Assembly (NCBI RefSeq): GCF_947498345.1 | Contig: NZ_CANMJY010000001.1 | Location: forward strand, 496,001-560,000 | Reading direction: 5' to 3' | DNA from: an uncultured Winogradskyella sp. | Lineage (GTDB): Bacteria; Bacteroidota; Bacteroidia; Flavobacteriales; Flavobacteriaceae | DNA: 64,000 nt | In this document: positions 1-9,608 of the stretch, one piece after another | Position numbering within the stretch: position 1 is the first letter of the stretch | How the letters are laid out: every line of letters starts with the position of its first letter | The notes under the pieces: model-generated | Database searches by the model: none | Told to the model about the DNA's origin: nothing | Seen by the model: only the letters and a program-made list of their open reading frames with translations | Position numbers and translations under genes: made by a program

Positions 1-1016
1 TCATTGAGTTGTTTTTGCCCTTGATTAAATGCCTCTTCCGCAGTCATAATGTTACCTAAACCTTCACCACCAATTCCAGTAGCCTCAATTGCATAGTATT
101 GACCATTCATCCTAAAACCAGGATACGCATGGCCAGGTACCATGTAAACAATTGGATCAATACCAGCTGCGGAAAGTACACTGGCATAAAGCACACTCAA
201 TTCTATACAAAGACCTGTATTACCAGTAATTACCTCTCTTGGTAAACGTACTTGTTGTACAATACTTTGTACATCTTCTGTAGATTTAGGAATTCCTTTA
301 GTACCGCTATATACCATGTGCGACTTTCGGGTGGCTTCATATATACCTGCCAAAAAACGAACAGCATCTTCAGGTTTTTGAGTTACTGAAGCTGCTTCAC
401 CTTTTAATAATTTTTCCTGAAGATTTTGTGTGTAATATTTTACTATCGGGTCATTTGGAGTTACAAAACATGCTATAAGGGCGTCGTTATCGTACATGTC
501 TGCCCACGAGCTAATCTCTTCAGATTTAATACCAGTATAGACATACTCATTTCTGTTGGTAAGTTTAAAAGTAAAATCCTCTTCGATGATATCATCATCT
601 TCAGCACCATCCCACGATATTTCAATTTCGGTTTTTTCAACAGATTCTGTTGTTTTTTCTGTGATGTCGTTCTTAAGTTTAGGATAACATGGTACTACTA
701 AAGTTTGCCCTGGGAACATCTCACCAGAAACTGTGAGCTCTGTCCAGTCTACATAATTAGGAATACGATACTTAACTGTAACATCCTCCAAAGTTTCTGA
801 AGTATTATTGGTAATTTTTGCTTTAAATAGATAGTACTTTCCGTCCATGGCATCAGGATTTGCATATACTCTGTGCGCAGCTGGCATTATAAATGAAGCT
901 TTATCAATGCTAATGTCTATATCATCAACATTAACTTGTTTTGAGCGCATAAAACTCAATGCAATTAAGACAAGACCTATTAGACCTATAACTAAAGGAA
1001 TGGCAAGTTTTTTCAT
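1..1016 (-). CDS. transglutaminase-like domain protein (3' end outside window)
   Basis: Reading the minus strand from the ATG at 1016, the frame stays open for about 338 codons to the window edge, so the C-terminus is missing. Residues 4-20 form one hydrophobic segment (membrane anchor or uncleaved signal). A beta-rich region without a family I recognise follows, with a YRIPNYVDW stretch near residue 80. The end matches a transglutaminase-like core: GLCIE with the candidate nucleophile Cys270, then a GHAYPGFR segment with His296. The third catalytic residue would lie at or past the edge. The fold suggests a cysteine protease or transglutaminase-like enzyme in the cell envelope; the substrate is unknown. 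The gene reads away from the lipoprotein gene's 3' side and may form a unit with it. The fold call is fairly sure, the function is not. Confidence 0.8.
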   Translation of the reverse strand, partial: MKKLAIPLVIGLIGLVLIALSFMRSKQVNVDDIDISIDKASFIMPAAHRVYANPDAMDGKYYLFKAKITNNTSETLEDVTVKYRIPNYVDWTELTVSGEMFPGQTLVVPCYPKLKNDITEKTTESVEKTEIEISWDGAEDDDIIEEDFTFKLTNRNEYVYTGIKSEEISSWADMYDNDALIACFVTPNDPIVKYYTQNLQEKLLKGEAASVTQKPEDAVRFLAGIYEATRKSHMVYSGTKGIPKSTEDVQSIVQQVRLPREVITGNTGLCIELSVLYASVLSAAGIDPIVYMVPGHAYPGFRMNGQYYAIEATGIGGEGLGNIMTAEEAFNQGQKQLN

Positions 1017-1044
1017 AATTAGATGGTTTTTGAATTTATTGTTA

Positions 1045-1803
1045 TTAAGGTACATTAGGATTGTTGTCATCTGGGTCTCTTAGAATGTCAAAGCCGTCCA
1101 TATCGTTGTCTACGATACCACCACTTTCATTAACATATAACTGATAATTTATTGGTAAAAACGTATTGGCAACTTGGGTGTCATATTCTGCCTCAGGAGC
1201 TGTTGTAACTGAAGTAGTTATATAAGTAGAACCTGCGGCATAAGTGGTAATTACCCATACTTGTGCTATTCTTCCATTAAAGCGAAGCATTCTTGCATTA
1301 AATTCCATAGGAATGGTTGCAAAAATTTGCTGTTTAAACTCAGAACATAAAACTTCGGGTGTACCGTTGAATTCATAAAACGCAAAAAGATTATTTATTT
1401 CATTGGCAATAAAATTTTGTGAAGGTATTTGTTGACCAATAACAGAACTAGAAGGAATCCATCGAAATAAAACAGCATTGTCATTTCTAAAAACATTGAC
1501 ACCAATAGTTTGAGTTTGTGGGTCTGTAAGCTCAAAAGCGGTAAATCCTTGTGGTATTGTAAACCCCAATAAAGGTTGCAGGCTATGAATAAATTGTTGT
1601 CCAGGATTTTGTATTACAGGTACCTGAGATAAACCAGTAGGTTTTGCATTAGCAAAATCCCAATATAGACCAGTGTAGCCTATAGCATTATCACAGCTAG
1701 ATTGTCTATTATCTATATTTTGGTCATTATTGTCGTCTTCGGAAGAGCACGATAGCAATGTTGCAGAAAAAAATAAAAACACTAAAATTATATGTAGTCT
1801 CAT
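1045..1803 (-). CDS. hypothetical lipoprotein
   Basis: A 252-residue protein with a clear lipoprotein signal: a hydrophobic stretch ending LLSCSSED, with the lipidated Cys at residue 19, then an Asp/Asn-rich linker. The body matches no family I recognise. It contains a segment near the middle with FRW and aromatic residues typical of a beta-sandwich. The last residues (DNDMDGFDILRDPDDNNP) resemble the acidic calcium-binding loops of thrombospondin type 3 repeats, which are common at the end of flavobacterial lipoproteins. It lies 28 bp upstream of the transglutaminase-like gene on the same strand, so the two could be co-transcribed. An outer-membrane-anchored protein of unknown role is the most that can be said. 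Confidence 0.75.
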   Translation of the reverse strand: MRLHIILVFLFFSATLLSCSSEDDNNDQNIDNRQSSCDNAIGYTGLYWDFANAKPTGLSQVPVIQNPGQQFIHSLQPLLGFTIPQGFTAFELTDPQTQTIGVNVFRNDNAVLFRWIPSSSVIGQQIPSQNFIANEINNLFAFYEFNGTPEVLCSEFKQQIFATIPMEFNARMLRFNGRIAQVWVITTYAAGSTYITTSVTTAPEAEYDTQVANTFLPINYQLYVNESGGIVDNDMDGFDILRDPDDNNPNVP

Positions 1804-1893
1804 AAATAAAATAAGTTTTGGTTATTTCCTTTATATCGAAAAGGTTTTATAATGTCATCATTTAAACCACTACCTTTGTCAAAAAAACATTTA

Positions 1894-2775
1894 ATGCATA
1901 AAGCAGGTTTTGTAAATATTATTGGTAACCCTAATGTTGGTAAATCCACATTGATGAATGCGTTTATTGGCGAAAAGCTATCTATAATAACATCTAAAGC
2001 GCAAACAACGAGACATCGAATTTTGGGTATTGTTAACGGTGATGACTTTCAAGTGGTTTTATCTGATACGCCTGGGATTATAAAACCAGCATATGAGCTT
2101 CAAACTTCGATGATGGATTTTGTGAAATCTGCCTTTGAAGATGCTGATGTTTTAATTTATATGGTAGAGATAGGAGAGAAGGAATTAAAGGATGAGGCAT
2201 TTTTCAAAAAAATTACAAGCTCTAAAATTCCTGTACTGTTATTATTAAATAAAATAGATAATTCTAACCAAGAGCAGCTTGAAATGCAAGCAGAACTATG
2301 GCAGCAAAAAGTACCAAATGCTGAGTTTTATCCTATTTCTGCACTTAATGGATTTAATGTTCATAATGTGTTTAACAGAATTATAGAGTTACTCCCAGAA
2401 TCACCTCCTTTTTACCCTAAAGATCAGTTAACCGATAAACCCGAACGTTTTTTTGTTAATGAAGCGATTAGAGAAAAAATCTTAATGCATTACAAAAAAG
2501 AAATTCCTTATGCTGTTGAGGTTGATACAGAAGAGTTTTTTGAAGAGCAAAATATTATTAGAATGCGCTCTGTAATTATGGTAGAGCGCGAAACCCAGAA
2601 AGGTATTATTATTGGTCATAAAGGTTCTGCGTTAAAACGTGTAGGTGTTGAAGCTCGAAAAGATTTAGAGAAATTTTTTGGTAAACAAGTGCACTTAGAG
2701 CTTTATGTAAAAGTTAATAAAAATTGGAGAAGTGATCAAAGACAACTGAAACGTTTTGGTTACAATCAGAAGTAA
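1894..2775 (+). CDS. era: GTPase Era, 16S rRNA-binding ribosome assembly factor
   Basis: Era binds the 3' end of 16S rRNA and helps assemble the 30S subunit in the cytoplasm. From the ATG at 1894 the protein is 293 residues, the usual Era length. The P-loop GNPNVGKS is at residues 11-18, the switch II DTPG at 58-61 and the base-recognition NKID at 119-122. The C-terminal third is a KH RNA-binding domain containing the motif GIIIGHKGSALKRVG. An in-frame ATG at 1852 would add 14 residues, but Era proteins normally begin right at the HKAGFVNIIG segment, so 1894 was chosen. Divergent from the lipoprotein gene. Der, another ribosome GTPase, lies 2.3 kb downstream. Confidence 0.96.
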   Translation: MHKAGFVNIIGNPNVGKSTLMNAFIGEKLSIITSKAQTTRHRILGIVNGDDFQVVLSDTPGIIKPAYELQTSMMDFVKSAFEDADVLIYMVEIGEKELKDEAFFKKITSSKIPVLLLLNKIDNSNQEQLEMQAELWQQKVPNAEFYPISALNGFNVHNVFNRIIELLPESPPFYPKDQLTDKPERFFVNEAIREKILMHYKKEIPYAVEVDTEEFFEEQNIIRMRSVIMVERETQKGIIIGHKGSALKRVGVEARKDLEKFFGKQVHLELYVKVNKNWRSDQRQLKRFGYNQK

Positions 2776-2818
2776 GAGATAATCTTACCTTATAGTTTCA
2801 ATAACGTTTAATTAAGCT

Positions 2819-2858
2819 TTGGTTTAGATTTTTGTGGCTAATCAAATATCTAAACCAA
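2819..2858 (+). promoter_or_regulatory. inverted repeat enclosing the start of the choice-of-anchor I gene
   Basis: Arms TTGGTTTAGAT (2819-2829) and ATCTAAACCAA (2848-2858) are perfect 11-bp complements with an 18-nt loop. The right arm includes the A of the start codon at 2858, and the alternative GTG at 2834 lies in the loop. As RNA it would fold the initiation region into a hairpin. As DNA it could be an operator. No T-run follows, so it is not a terminator. Function is inferred only. Confidence 0.5.
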
Positions 2859-4375
2859 TGAAATTTTTTAAAAAATTAGTATTACTAGCTATTTTAAGTA
2901 TAGCTTTTTCTTGTCAGGATGATGACGATTCTCAACAAAACCCAATTAATACTGAAGTTAATTTTCAATTTAAGACTACAATTAATGTTGGTGGTGAAGG
3001 TGCTTCAGAGATTAGTGCTTTTGACCCATTAACATCCAGACTATATACGGTTAATGTTGAGTCTAATGAAATAACAGTTAACAACATTAATAATCTTGAT
3101 GCGGTAACTTCAGAAAATTCAATAAATCTCGATGCTTATGGCGCACCAAATAGTATTTCTATTAATAATGGAAGGTTAGCTGTAGCTGTTGAGGCAAACC
3201 CAAAACAAAACCCTGGATCTGTTTTGCTTTTTGATACGGCTGACAATACTTTAGTAAACCAATATACAGTTGGAGCACTCCCAGATATGGTGACGTTTTC
3301 AGCAGATGGAAAACTTTTGTTAGTCGCAAATGAAGGTGAACCAAATGATGATTATACTAATGATCCATTAGGAAGCATAAGCATTATAGAGGTCGCTTCT
3401 GATGTAGTAACTACTTTAGACTTTATGTCATTTAATGGACAAGAAAGCATTCTGAAAAACCAAGGCTTTAGAGTATTTGGGCCTAACGCAAGTTTGGCTC
3501 AAGACGTAGAGCCAGAATATATTGCAGTATCTGATGATAATACTACAGCTTGGGTGTCCTTGCAAGAAAATAATGGAATAGCAAGAATAGATCTTGTATC
3601 AAAAACCATTATAGCTATTTACCCATTAGGACATAAAGATTATAGCTTAGCAGGTAATGAAATAGATGCAAGCGATGAAGATAATATAACACAACTTAGA
3701 AATTGGCCAGTCTATGGAATGTACCAACCAGATGGTATTACTCATGTTTCAATCAATGGTATAGATTATGTTATCTCTGCCAATGAAGGAGATAGTAGAG
3801 AGTATGAAGGTAATCCTGGGTATGTAGGTGAAGATAGGGTAAAAGATATAAATTTAGATACGGCTATTTTTTCTGAATCAGAAGATTATCAGAATGATGC
3901 AAATTTAGGACGCCTAAAAATTGCTTTAAGTGAGGGAGATATAGATAATGATGGAGATTATGAGGCTTTGTATTCTTATGGAGCTCGATCATTTTCAATA
4001 TGGTCAGCTAATGGTGATTTAGTTTATGATAGTGGTAATAATATTTCGCAAAACATATTGAATATAACACCAGATGCTTTTGCCGATAATAGAAGTGATG
4101 ACAAAGCAGCAGAACCCGAAGCAGTAGAGGTGCTAAATATAGGTAACGAACGGTATATCTTGTTTGTTGGTTTAGAACGTACAGACCAAGTTATGGTTTA
4201 TGACATTACCAATCCTTCTTCACCTAGCTTTTTATCTATTCTTTCAAGGAATGGGGATGAAGCACCAGAAGGATTATTAGTAATACCAAGAACAGAAAGC
4301 CCAAACGGTAAAGATTTATTAGTGGTTTCTAATGAAGATAGCGGAACAGTAACTATTTATGAGAATAATCAATAG
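2858..4375 (+). CDS. choice-of-anchor I family lipoprotein
   Basis: A 505-residue exported lipoprotein: Lys-rich start, hydrophobic stretch and lipobox IAFSC with Cys19, then an acidic linker. The body matches the choice-of-anchor I family, beta-propeller-like proteins often annotated next to alkaline phosphatases. Diagnostic stretches include GGEGASEISAFDP near residue 48, LLLVANEGEPNDDY near 155, a SANEGDSREY segment near 305 and EGLLVIP near the end. The biochemical role of the family is not established. A GTG at 2834 extends the frame by 8 residues, but the ATG at 2858 gives a normal lipoprotein signal and sits at the end of a perfect inverted repeat. A strong terminator follows the stop codon. 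Confidence 0.88.
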   Translation: MKFFKKLVLLAILSIAFSCQDDDDSQQNPINTEVNFQFKTTINVGGEGASEISAFDPLTSRLYTVNVESNEITVNNINNLDAVTSENSINLDAYGAPNSISINNGRLAVAVEANPKQNPGSVLLFDTADNTLVNQYTVGALPDMVTFSADGKLLLVANEGEPNDDYTNDPLGSISIIEVASDVVTTLDFMSFNGQESILKNQGFRVFGPNASLAQDVEPEYIAVSDDNTTAWVSLQENNGIARIDLVSKTIIAIYPLGHKDYSLAGNEIDASDEDNITQLRNWPVYGMYQPDGITHVSINGIDYVISANEGDSREYEGNPGYVGEDRVKDINLDTAIFSESEDYQNDANLGRLKIALSEGDIDNDGDYEALYSYGARSFSIWSANGDLVYDSGNNISQNILNITPDAFADNRSDDKAAEPEAVEVLNIGNERYILFVGLERTDQVMVYDITNPSSPSFLSILSRNGDEAPEGLLVIPRTESPNGKDLLVVSNEDSGTVTIYENNQ

Positions 4376-4395
4376 GGAATAAATCAAAATCATAC

Positions 4396-4421
4396 AAAGG
4401 CTTTAAGAAATTAAAGCCTTT
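4396..4421 (+). terminator. bidirectional terminator between convergent genes
   Basis: A perfect 11-bp stem, AAAGGCTTTAA (4396-4406) with TTAAAGCCTTT (4411-4421), and a GAAA loop. It lies in the 59-bp gap between the stop of the choice-of-anchor gene and that of the convergent membrane gene. A-rich and T-rich tails lie on both sides, so it can serve either strand. Confidence 0.85.
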
Positions 4422-4434
4422 CTTATTACGTTAT

Positions 4435-4953
4435 CTATATAGATGAAATACTTTTACTACGTAAAGTATCTCTCATAAAATGGTGCAACTCGTGCATTTG
4501 TTCCATACCAGCTTTTTTACCTATGCGACCACTAAAATAAAGCACAAACCAAATAACAATCATTAACATTGCCAAAAATAACTGAATAGCATAATTGCTT
4601 TTCAGTGACCAATTTACATATGCCCAAATAGAAAACCCTATAAAAAGACCTGCGACTATAAAATGAAAGAACATAAACATAGTCCATACAGTTGGGTTGG
4701 GACCAAATAGACCGTAAATCATACTCGTATTTTTGTCATCGTAATCTTCATTGATTTCAAGATGTAGTTGTGGTGACCAGAAGTGTTGTTTAACTTTTGG
4801 GATTTTAATAAAAACATGATCGTCTACCCGAGTTACTATAAAATCTGATTGCTTTTTACCTTTATTTTCAAATAGAGACAATAAAGATTTGTTATCGTCA
4901 TTTACACTAAACCTAAACCTAGGTCTTAATACAACCTCATTAGAAAGTTTCAT
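4435..4953 (-). CDS. conserved membrane protein of unknown function
   Basis: A 172-residue protein. The first ~80 residues are a soluble beta-rich domain starting MKLSNEVVLRPRF, with an HLEIN segment. Two transmembrane helices follow, near residues 92-112 and 122-142 (VWTMFMFFHFIVAGLF and AIQLFLAMLMIVIWFVL). A short amphipathic tail contains MHELHHFMR. Flavobacterial homologues are sometimes labelled GTP-binding protein, but no P-loop or other nucleotide motif is visible and that label should not be carried over. Divergent from der with an 86-bp gap. Confidence 0.75.
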   Translation of the reverse strand: MKLSNEVVLRPRFRFSVNDDNKSLLSLFENKGKKQSDFIVTRVDDHVFIKIPKVKQHFWSPQLHLEINEDYDDKNTSMIYGLFGPNPTVWTMFMFFHFIVAGLFIGFSIWAYVNWSLKSNYAIQLFLAMLMIVIWFVLYFSGRIGKKAGMEQMHELHHFMRDTLRSKSISSI

Positions 4954-5015
4954 ATCTATCTATAATAGACTTCAATTTACATATTTTCTTTTAATCTTAT
5001 TCTAGGATTATATAC

Positions 5016-5023
5016 TACCTTTG
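5016..5023 (+). promoter_or_regulatory. -7 box of the der promoter
   Basis: TACCTTTG fits the Bacteroidota -7 consensus TAnnTTTG and lies 16 bp before the der ATG, giving a very short leader. No clear -33 TTG is seen at the usual 17-23 bp spacing. Confidence 0.55.
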
Positions 5024-5039
5024 CATCAATATTTAAATT

Positions 5040-6344
5040 ATGGGAAATATAGTTGCTGTAGTTGGGAGACCTAATGTTGGGAAATCCACGTTTTTTAACC
5101 GCTTAATTAAAAGACGTGAAGCTATTGTTGATGCCGTAAGTGGTGTTACCAGAGATCGTCATTATGGTAAGACAGATTGGAATGGAAGAGAATTTTCCTT
5201 AATTGATACTGGTGGTTATGTTGTTGGTAGTGATGATGTGTTTGAGGCAGAAATCGATAAGCAAGTCGAGTTAGCTATAGACGAAGCTGATGCTATAATA
5301 TTTATGGTAGATGTCGAAACTGGTATTACAGGTATGGATCAAGATGTGGCTAATTTACTTCGTAAGGTGAAAAAGCCTGTTTTTTTGGTTGTTAATAAGG
5401 TGGATAATAATAAACGTGCAGAAGACGCTGTAGAATTTTATTCTCTTGGATTGGGTGATTATTTTACCATTGCAAGTATCAATGGAAGTGGTACAGGCGA
5501 TTTGTTAGATGCTGTTGTTGAAGCCTTACCAGAAAAAGAAGAGGTAGAAGAAGAACAACTCCCGCGTTTTGCTGTAGTAGGACGACCAAATGCTGGAAAA
5601 TCATCTTTTATTAATGCACTTATAGGCGAAGAGCGCTACATTGTAACAGATATTGCTGGTACAACAAGAGATTCTATAGATACAAAATACAACCGTTTTG
5701 GTTTTGAATTTAATTTGGTAGACACAGCAGGTATTCGTCGTAAATCTAAAGTAAAGGAAGATCTGGAGTTTTACTCTGTAATGCGAAGCGTTAGAGCCAT
5801 AGAACATAGTGATGTCTGTCTTTTGGTACTTGATGCTACGCGAGGTTTCGATGGACAGGTGCAAAATATATTTTGGCTGGCAGAGCGCAACAGAAAAGGC
5901 ATTGTCATTTTAGTCAATAAATGGGACTTGGTAGAAAAAGAAACCAAAACAGCAAAGGAATTTGAGAAACACATCAGACAAGAAATAGCACCCTTTACAG
6001 ATGTGCCAATTATCTTTATTTCGGTATTAAACAAACAACGTATCTTCAAAGCTATTGAAACCGCTGTCGAAGTATATAAAAATAGAACAAAACGTATTAA
6101 AACTAGTGTGCTTAATGATGTGTTATTGCCTATAATAGAACATAACCCGCCACCAGCATATAAAGGTAAATATGTAAAGATTAAGTATATTATGCAATTG
6201 CCAACACCGCAACCGCAATTTGCATTTTTTTGTAACCTACCACAGTATATCAAAGAACCTTATAAACGCTTTTTAGAAAATCAGTTAAGAGATCATTTTG
6301 ATTTTCATGGTGTACCAGTTAGTGTTTACATGCGCAAAAAATAG
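5040..6344 (+). CDS. der: ribosome biogenesis GTPase Der (EngA)
   Basis: Der is a double-GTPase needed for 50S ribosome assembly. The two G domains are plain: the first P-loop GRPNVGKS at residues 9-16 with NKVD near 118, the second GRPNAGKS near 181-188 with NKWD near 293. A KH-like domain fills roughly residues 355-434. At 434 residues it has the standard flavobacterial length, with no insertion or truncation. The ATG at 5040 follows a good -7 box directly. The next gene, a secreted T9SS protein, starts 15 bp after the stop and may be read in part from the der promoter. Confidence 0.97.
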   Translation: MGNIVAVVGRPNVGKSTFFNRLIKRREAIVDAVSGVTRDRHYGKTDWNGREFSLIDTGGYVVGSDDVFEAEIDKQVELAIDEADAIIFMVDVETGITGMDQDVANLLRKVKKPVFLVVNKVDNNKRAEDAVEFYSLGLGDYFTIASINGSGTGDLLDAVVEALPEKEEVEEEQLPRFAVVGRPNAGKSSFINALIGEERYIVTDIAGTTRDSIDTKYNRFGFEFNLVDTAGIRRKSKVKEDLEFYSVMRSVRAIEHSDVCLLVLDATRGFDGQVQNIFWLAERNRKGIVILVNKWDLVEKETKTAKEFEKHIRQEIAPFTDVPIIFISVLNKQRIFKAIETAVEVYKNRTKRIKTSVLNDVLLPIIEHNPPPAYKGKYVKIKYIMQLPTPQPQFAFFCNLPQYIKEPYKRFLENQLRDHFDFHGVPVSVYMRKK

Positions 6345-6359
6345 TATTTTTACATAGCT

Positions 6360-8801
6360 ATGTTAAGAAGATTAAGGCTACATATTCTTTATTTGGTCTG
6401 TGCTTTTGTAGGCTATATAGGTTTTGCTCAAAACCCACCTAATATATCTGCAATAGGAAATCAGCTCTATTGTGGTGCGTCACCGATGCCAATTGTTACA
6501 GATGTATCTATATCAAATTCTTCTAACAATAATATGTTAGACGAAGTTTTTGTGCAGATAGCAACAGGTTATACTATTGGAAATGACGTCTTGTCATTGA
6601 GTGGTAGTCACCCTAATATTTCTGCATCTTGGTCTATCGGTGAAGGCTTACTAACACTTACCGGACCTGCAAGTACTGATGCTTTTGAAAATGCTATAAG
6701 AGATATTAGATTTCAAACCACAGCTAATAATTTCACACAAGACAAGTTTTTTTCGATAAACCTTGGTGAAGCTAACTTTCTTCCTGCTACAGGTCATTAT
6801 TATATTTATGTTGCTAATGAAGGTATAACATGGACTGAAGCTCGTCAGGAAGCATCTCAACAAACCTATTTTGGTCTGCAAGGCTATTTAGCAACAATCA
6901 CTACAGAAGAAGAAGTGCAGTTGACAGGCGAACAAGCTCAAGGGACTGGCTGGATAGGTGGGTCTGATCAAGCTACCGAAGGTATATGGAGATGGGAAAC
7001 AGGCCCTGAAGCAGGACAAGTATTTTGGGAGGGACAAGTAAACGGAAGTGCTCCTGATGGGATGTTTGCATTTTGGAATACAGGTGAACCTAATAGTTTT
7101 GGTGATGAAGATTATGCACATATAACTGCGCCTAATGTGGGCATTCTGGGTTCTTGGAATGATTTACCAGTTCAAGGTGAAGAAGATCCTGATAGTGCTT
7201 ATCATCCTCAAGGCTATGTAGTAGAATTTGGAGGCATGACCAATGACCCTAATATCAATGTGTCAGCTAGTGTAGTTATTGTAATGCCAAAAACTACTAT
7301 TACTACAAATAGTTTGTGTGATGAAGGTGCTGCACAAATCAATTTAACAACCAATACAGATGAGGTATTGTGGTATGCATCATCAACTTCGACTGAAGTT
7401 ATTAATACAGGGCTTTCTTATGAAAGCTTTATAAATGCCACTACCACTTATTATATTTTATCTTTATTTTCAGGTTGTACAGAAGGAAATAGAATTCCTG
7501 TGACGGTAGATGTGTTTGAGTTACCAGTGGCCAATGCTATTACAATTATACAATGTGATGATGAAGAGACTGATGGTATTTCAAATTTTAACCTCAATAA
7601 TTATAGAAATGATATTATCAGAGATGAACAAGGACTAATAAACCCTAATTGGAGCATTACTTTTTTTGAGGATGAAAACCTTACAACTCCAATTGATGGT
7701 GATAATTATACAAATACAACTAATTTTCAGATTGTTTATGCTCAAGTTTTAGATGAACTTACAGGTTGTTTAAGTATGTCTGAAATCACCTTACAAGTTA
7801 ATACTTCTGATGGTGTAGTTGTTAATCTTGAAGTATGTGATGATTTTATTGTAGATGGATTTGCTTTTTTTGATTTAACAGAGGCAGATAGTCAAATATT
7901 GGACACCGCTCCTGTCAATGCTACGATTAGCTATTACGTAACCTATAACGAGGCTTTATTAAGAATTAATGAGATTACGGATGACTATTTCAATGAAGTT
8001 GCTTATAACCAAACCGTATATGCAAGAGTAGATATAGATAATGCATGTTACTCTATAAATGAGGTTAACTTAACGGTAAAGCCATTGCCAAATGTAACTC
8101 AGTATGAAGAAGTATACTATTGCTTAAACAACTTTCCTGAGTTCATTACTTTAGACGGTGGAATTGTTGATGATATTCCCAATAACTATGCATACGATTG
8201 GTCAACAGGAGATACAACAATACAAATAGATGTTAATCAAATAGGAACTTATGAGGTCTTTGTAACCAGACCAGCTGGTTGTACCAACAGGAGAACTATT
8301 GTTGTTTTACCATCAAATACAGCCATTATTGAAACGATTGAAATTACAGATATATCCGATAATAATACAATTACGGTATTGGTTTCAGGAGAAGGGGAAT
8401 ACGTTTATGCACTCGATGATGAAAACGGAATCTATCAAGAGTCTAATACATTTGAAAATGTTTTGCCTGGTATTTACACTGTGTATGTAAAAGATATAAA
8501 GGCAAATTGTGGTATTGCTGCTGAAGCGGTTTCGGTATTAGGATTTCCTAAGTTTTTTACACCTAATAGTGATAACGTGAATGATACCTGGCAAATTCTA
8601 GGGTTTTCTGAACAGTTTCCAGTAACTGAGAGTGTCGAGATTTTTAATCGTTATGGTAAAATTATTACAGTACTAAACGAAAACAATCAAAAATGGGATG
8701 GTAAATATAATGGTAAATTGTTACCTACCGACGACTATTGGTTTGTAGCCAAACTTGTTGACGGTAGAACAATTAAAGGTCATTTTACGTTAAAACGTTA
8801 G
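6360..8801 (+). CDS. secreted C-type-lectin-domain protein with T9SS type B sorting domain
   Basis: An 813-residue protein with an N-terminal signal peptide (hydrophobic residues 8-22, ending GFAQ). Residues about 144-287 form a C-type lectin-like domain: WTEARQEA, a GYLATITTEEE segment, GWIGGSDQ and FWNTGEPN are family landmarks. Immunoglobulin-like repeats with paired Cys follow, as in flavobacterial adhesins. The last ~85 residues (from FPKFFTPNSDNVNDTW) are the gliding-motility-associated, type B T9SS sorting domain, with VEIFNRYGK and WDGKYNGK. Such proteins cross the outer membrane through the type IX system and are surface-attached or released. A role in glycan or surface binding is inferred from the lectin fold. 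It lies 15 bp after der, an unusual partner for a secreted adhesin. Confidence 0.9.
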   Translation: MLRRLRLHILYLVCAFVGYIGFAQNPPNISAIGNQLYCGASPMPIVTDVSISNSSNNNMLDEVFVQIATGYTIGNDVLSLSGSHPNISASWSIGEGLLTLTGPASTDAFENAIRDIRFQTTANNFTQDKFFSINLGEANFLPATGHYYIYVANEGITWTEARQEASQQTYFGLQGYLATITTEEEVQLTGEQAQGTGWIGGSDQATEGIWRWETGPEAGQVFWEGQVNGSAPDGMFAFWNTGEPNSFGDEDYAHITAPNVGILGSWNDLPVQGEEDPDSAYHPQGYVVEFGGMTNDPNINVSASVVIVMPKTTITTNSLCDEGAAQINLTTNTDEVLWYASSTSTEVINTGLSYESFINATTTYYILSLFSGCTEGNRIPVTVDVFELPVANAITIIQCDDEETDGISNFNLNNYRNDIIRDEQGLINPNWSITFFEDENLTTPIDGDNYTNTTNFQIVYAQVLDELTGCLSMSEITLQVNTSDGVVVNLEVCDDFIVDGFAFFDLTEADSQILDTAPVNATISYYVTYNEALLRINEITDDYFNEVAYNQTVYARVDIDNACYSINEVNLTVKPLPNVTQYEEVYYCLNNFPEFITLDGGIVDDIPNNYAYDWSTGDTTIQIDVNQIGTYEVFVTRPAGCTNRRTIVVLPSNTAIIETIEITDISDNNTITVLVSGEGEYVYALDDENGIYQESNTFENVLPGIYTVYVKDIKANCGIAAEAVSVLGFPKFFTPNSDNVNDTWQILGFSEQFPVTESVEIFNRYGKIITVLNENNQKWDGKYNGKLLPTDDYWFVAKLVDGRTIKGHFTLKR

Positions 8802-8847
8802 TTTTTAATTAGATTCTCTGCAATAAAGCTTGTCTCTAGATGAAATT

Positions 8848-9474
8848 TCACTCTAAAGCTTTTTGTTTTAGCCTGGCTCCTTTAATTTTAGATACTACTA
8901 TCCACGTACTGTTTTGCAATATTTTATAGTTCCAGTCAAAACTATTTGCATTAATATTAAAAAAAGTGATTTTCCAGTTTAAGGACTGATCATGCATTAC
9001 TATTTCTTGTAAAGAGCTATTATAATTGGCTTGCCAAATAGGTGACATAGTGTTTTTTCTATTATCTAACCATACACATTGCCACTGACTTTGCTGAGGA
9101 TTATACAACCTCATATTAATTCCGTTAAAATCTCTACCGAGAATAGTTGTGTTATTGGTGCTATCAATAGCTTTTTCTGTCCATGTATCTTCAATAGCAT
9201 AGCCATCTAATGTATATTTAAATACCCATTTGGCCTTACTTTTATGCCAAGTTGAGTCTGGTAATAAATCGTAGGATGTGCAATCCCATTGTCCTACTAA
9301 TTGACCAAATTGAAGCGTTTCAGGTGGAGCATTTGGGTTGAGTTCACCGAAAGTGATTTCGTTATTCGTTTTTTCTAAATGAGGAGGTTTATTATAAATA
9401 AATAATGTATAGTATAAGGCTAGTAGCGTTAGGAGGAATAATATAAAAAAAACGTTTTTAGATTTCATCGCCAA
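8848..9474 (-). CDS. hypothetical membrane-anchored protein
   Basis: A 208-residue protein with one N-terminal hydrophobic segment (residues 8-27), probably an anchor or signal. The rest resembles small lipocalin-like or DUF1579-type proteins: LVGQWDCTSYDLLPD near residue 65, a WVFKYTLDGYAIEDTW segment and evenly spaced Trp residues. Lipocalin-like beta-barrels bind small hydrophobic ligands, but no ligand can be proposed here. Start codon alternatives at residues 1 and 3 (ATG) differ by only 6 bp. Convergent with the T9SS gene. Confidence 0.65.
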   Translation of the reverse strand: MAMKSKNVFFILFLLTLLALYYTLFIYNKPPHLEKTNNEITFGELNPNAPPETLQFGQLVGQWDCTSYDLLPDSTWHKSKAKWVFKYTLDGYAIEDTWTEKAIDSTNNTTILGRDFNGINMRLYNPQQSQWQCVWLDNRKNTMSPIWQANYNSSLQEIVMHDQSLNWKITFFNINANSFDWNYKILQNSTWIVVSKIKGARLKQKALE

Positions 9475-9608
9475 AATTTTAAAGCAAGTAACTTATAAAA
9501 CCAAAAACAAGAGTAAATATTTACAAGTATTAACTTAAATAAACGAAAGTAAAATATTGTAGAAAAGTAAAATTGAAATAGACAACTAGGAAGACTTGTA
9601 TTTATCCT

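Noticed and set aside
426..1083. Plus-strand open frames over the transglutaminase-like gene
   Set aside because: They are antisense to a continuous minus-strand frame with a signal anchor and a recognisable catalytic core, and their own translations look non-coding.
5601..6253. Minus-strand open frames inside der
   Set aside because: Shadow frames of a well-conserved GTPase gene, rich in Cys and rare patterns, with no family features.
8825..8862. AAAGCTT inverted repeat as a terminator
   Set aside because: The arms are self-palindromic and short, and one lies in the coding sequence of the minus-strand gene; too weak to call.
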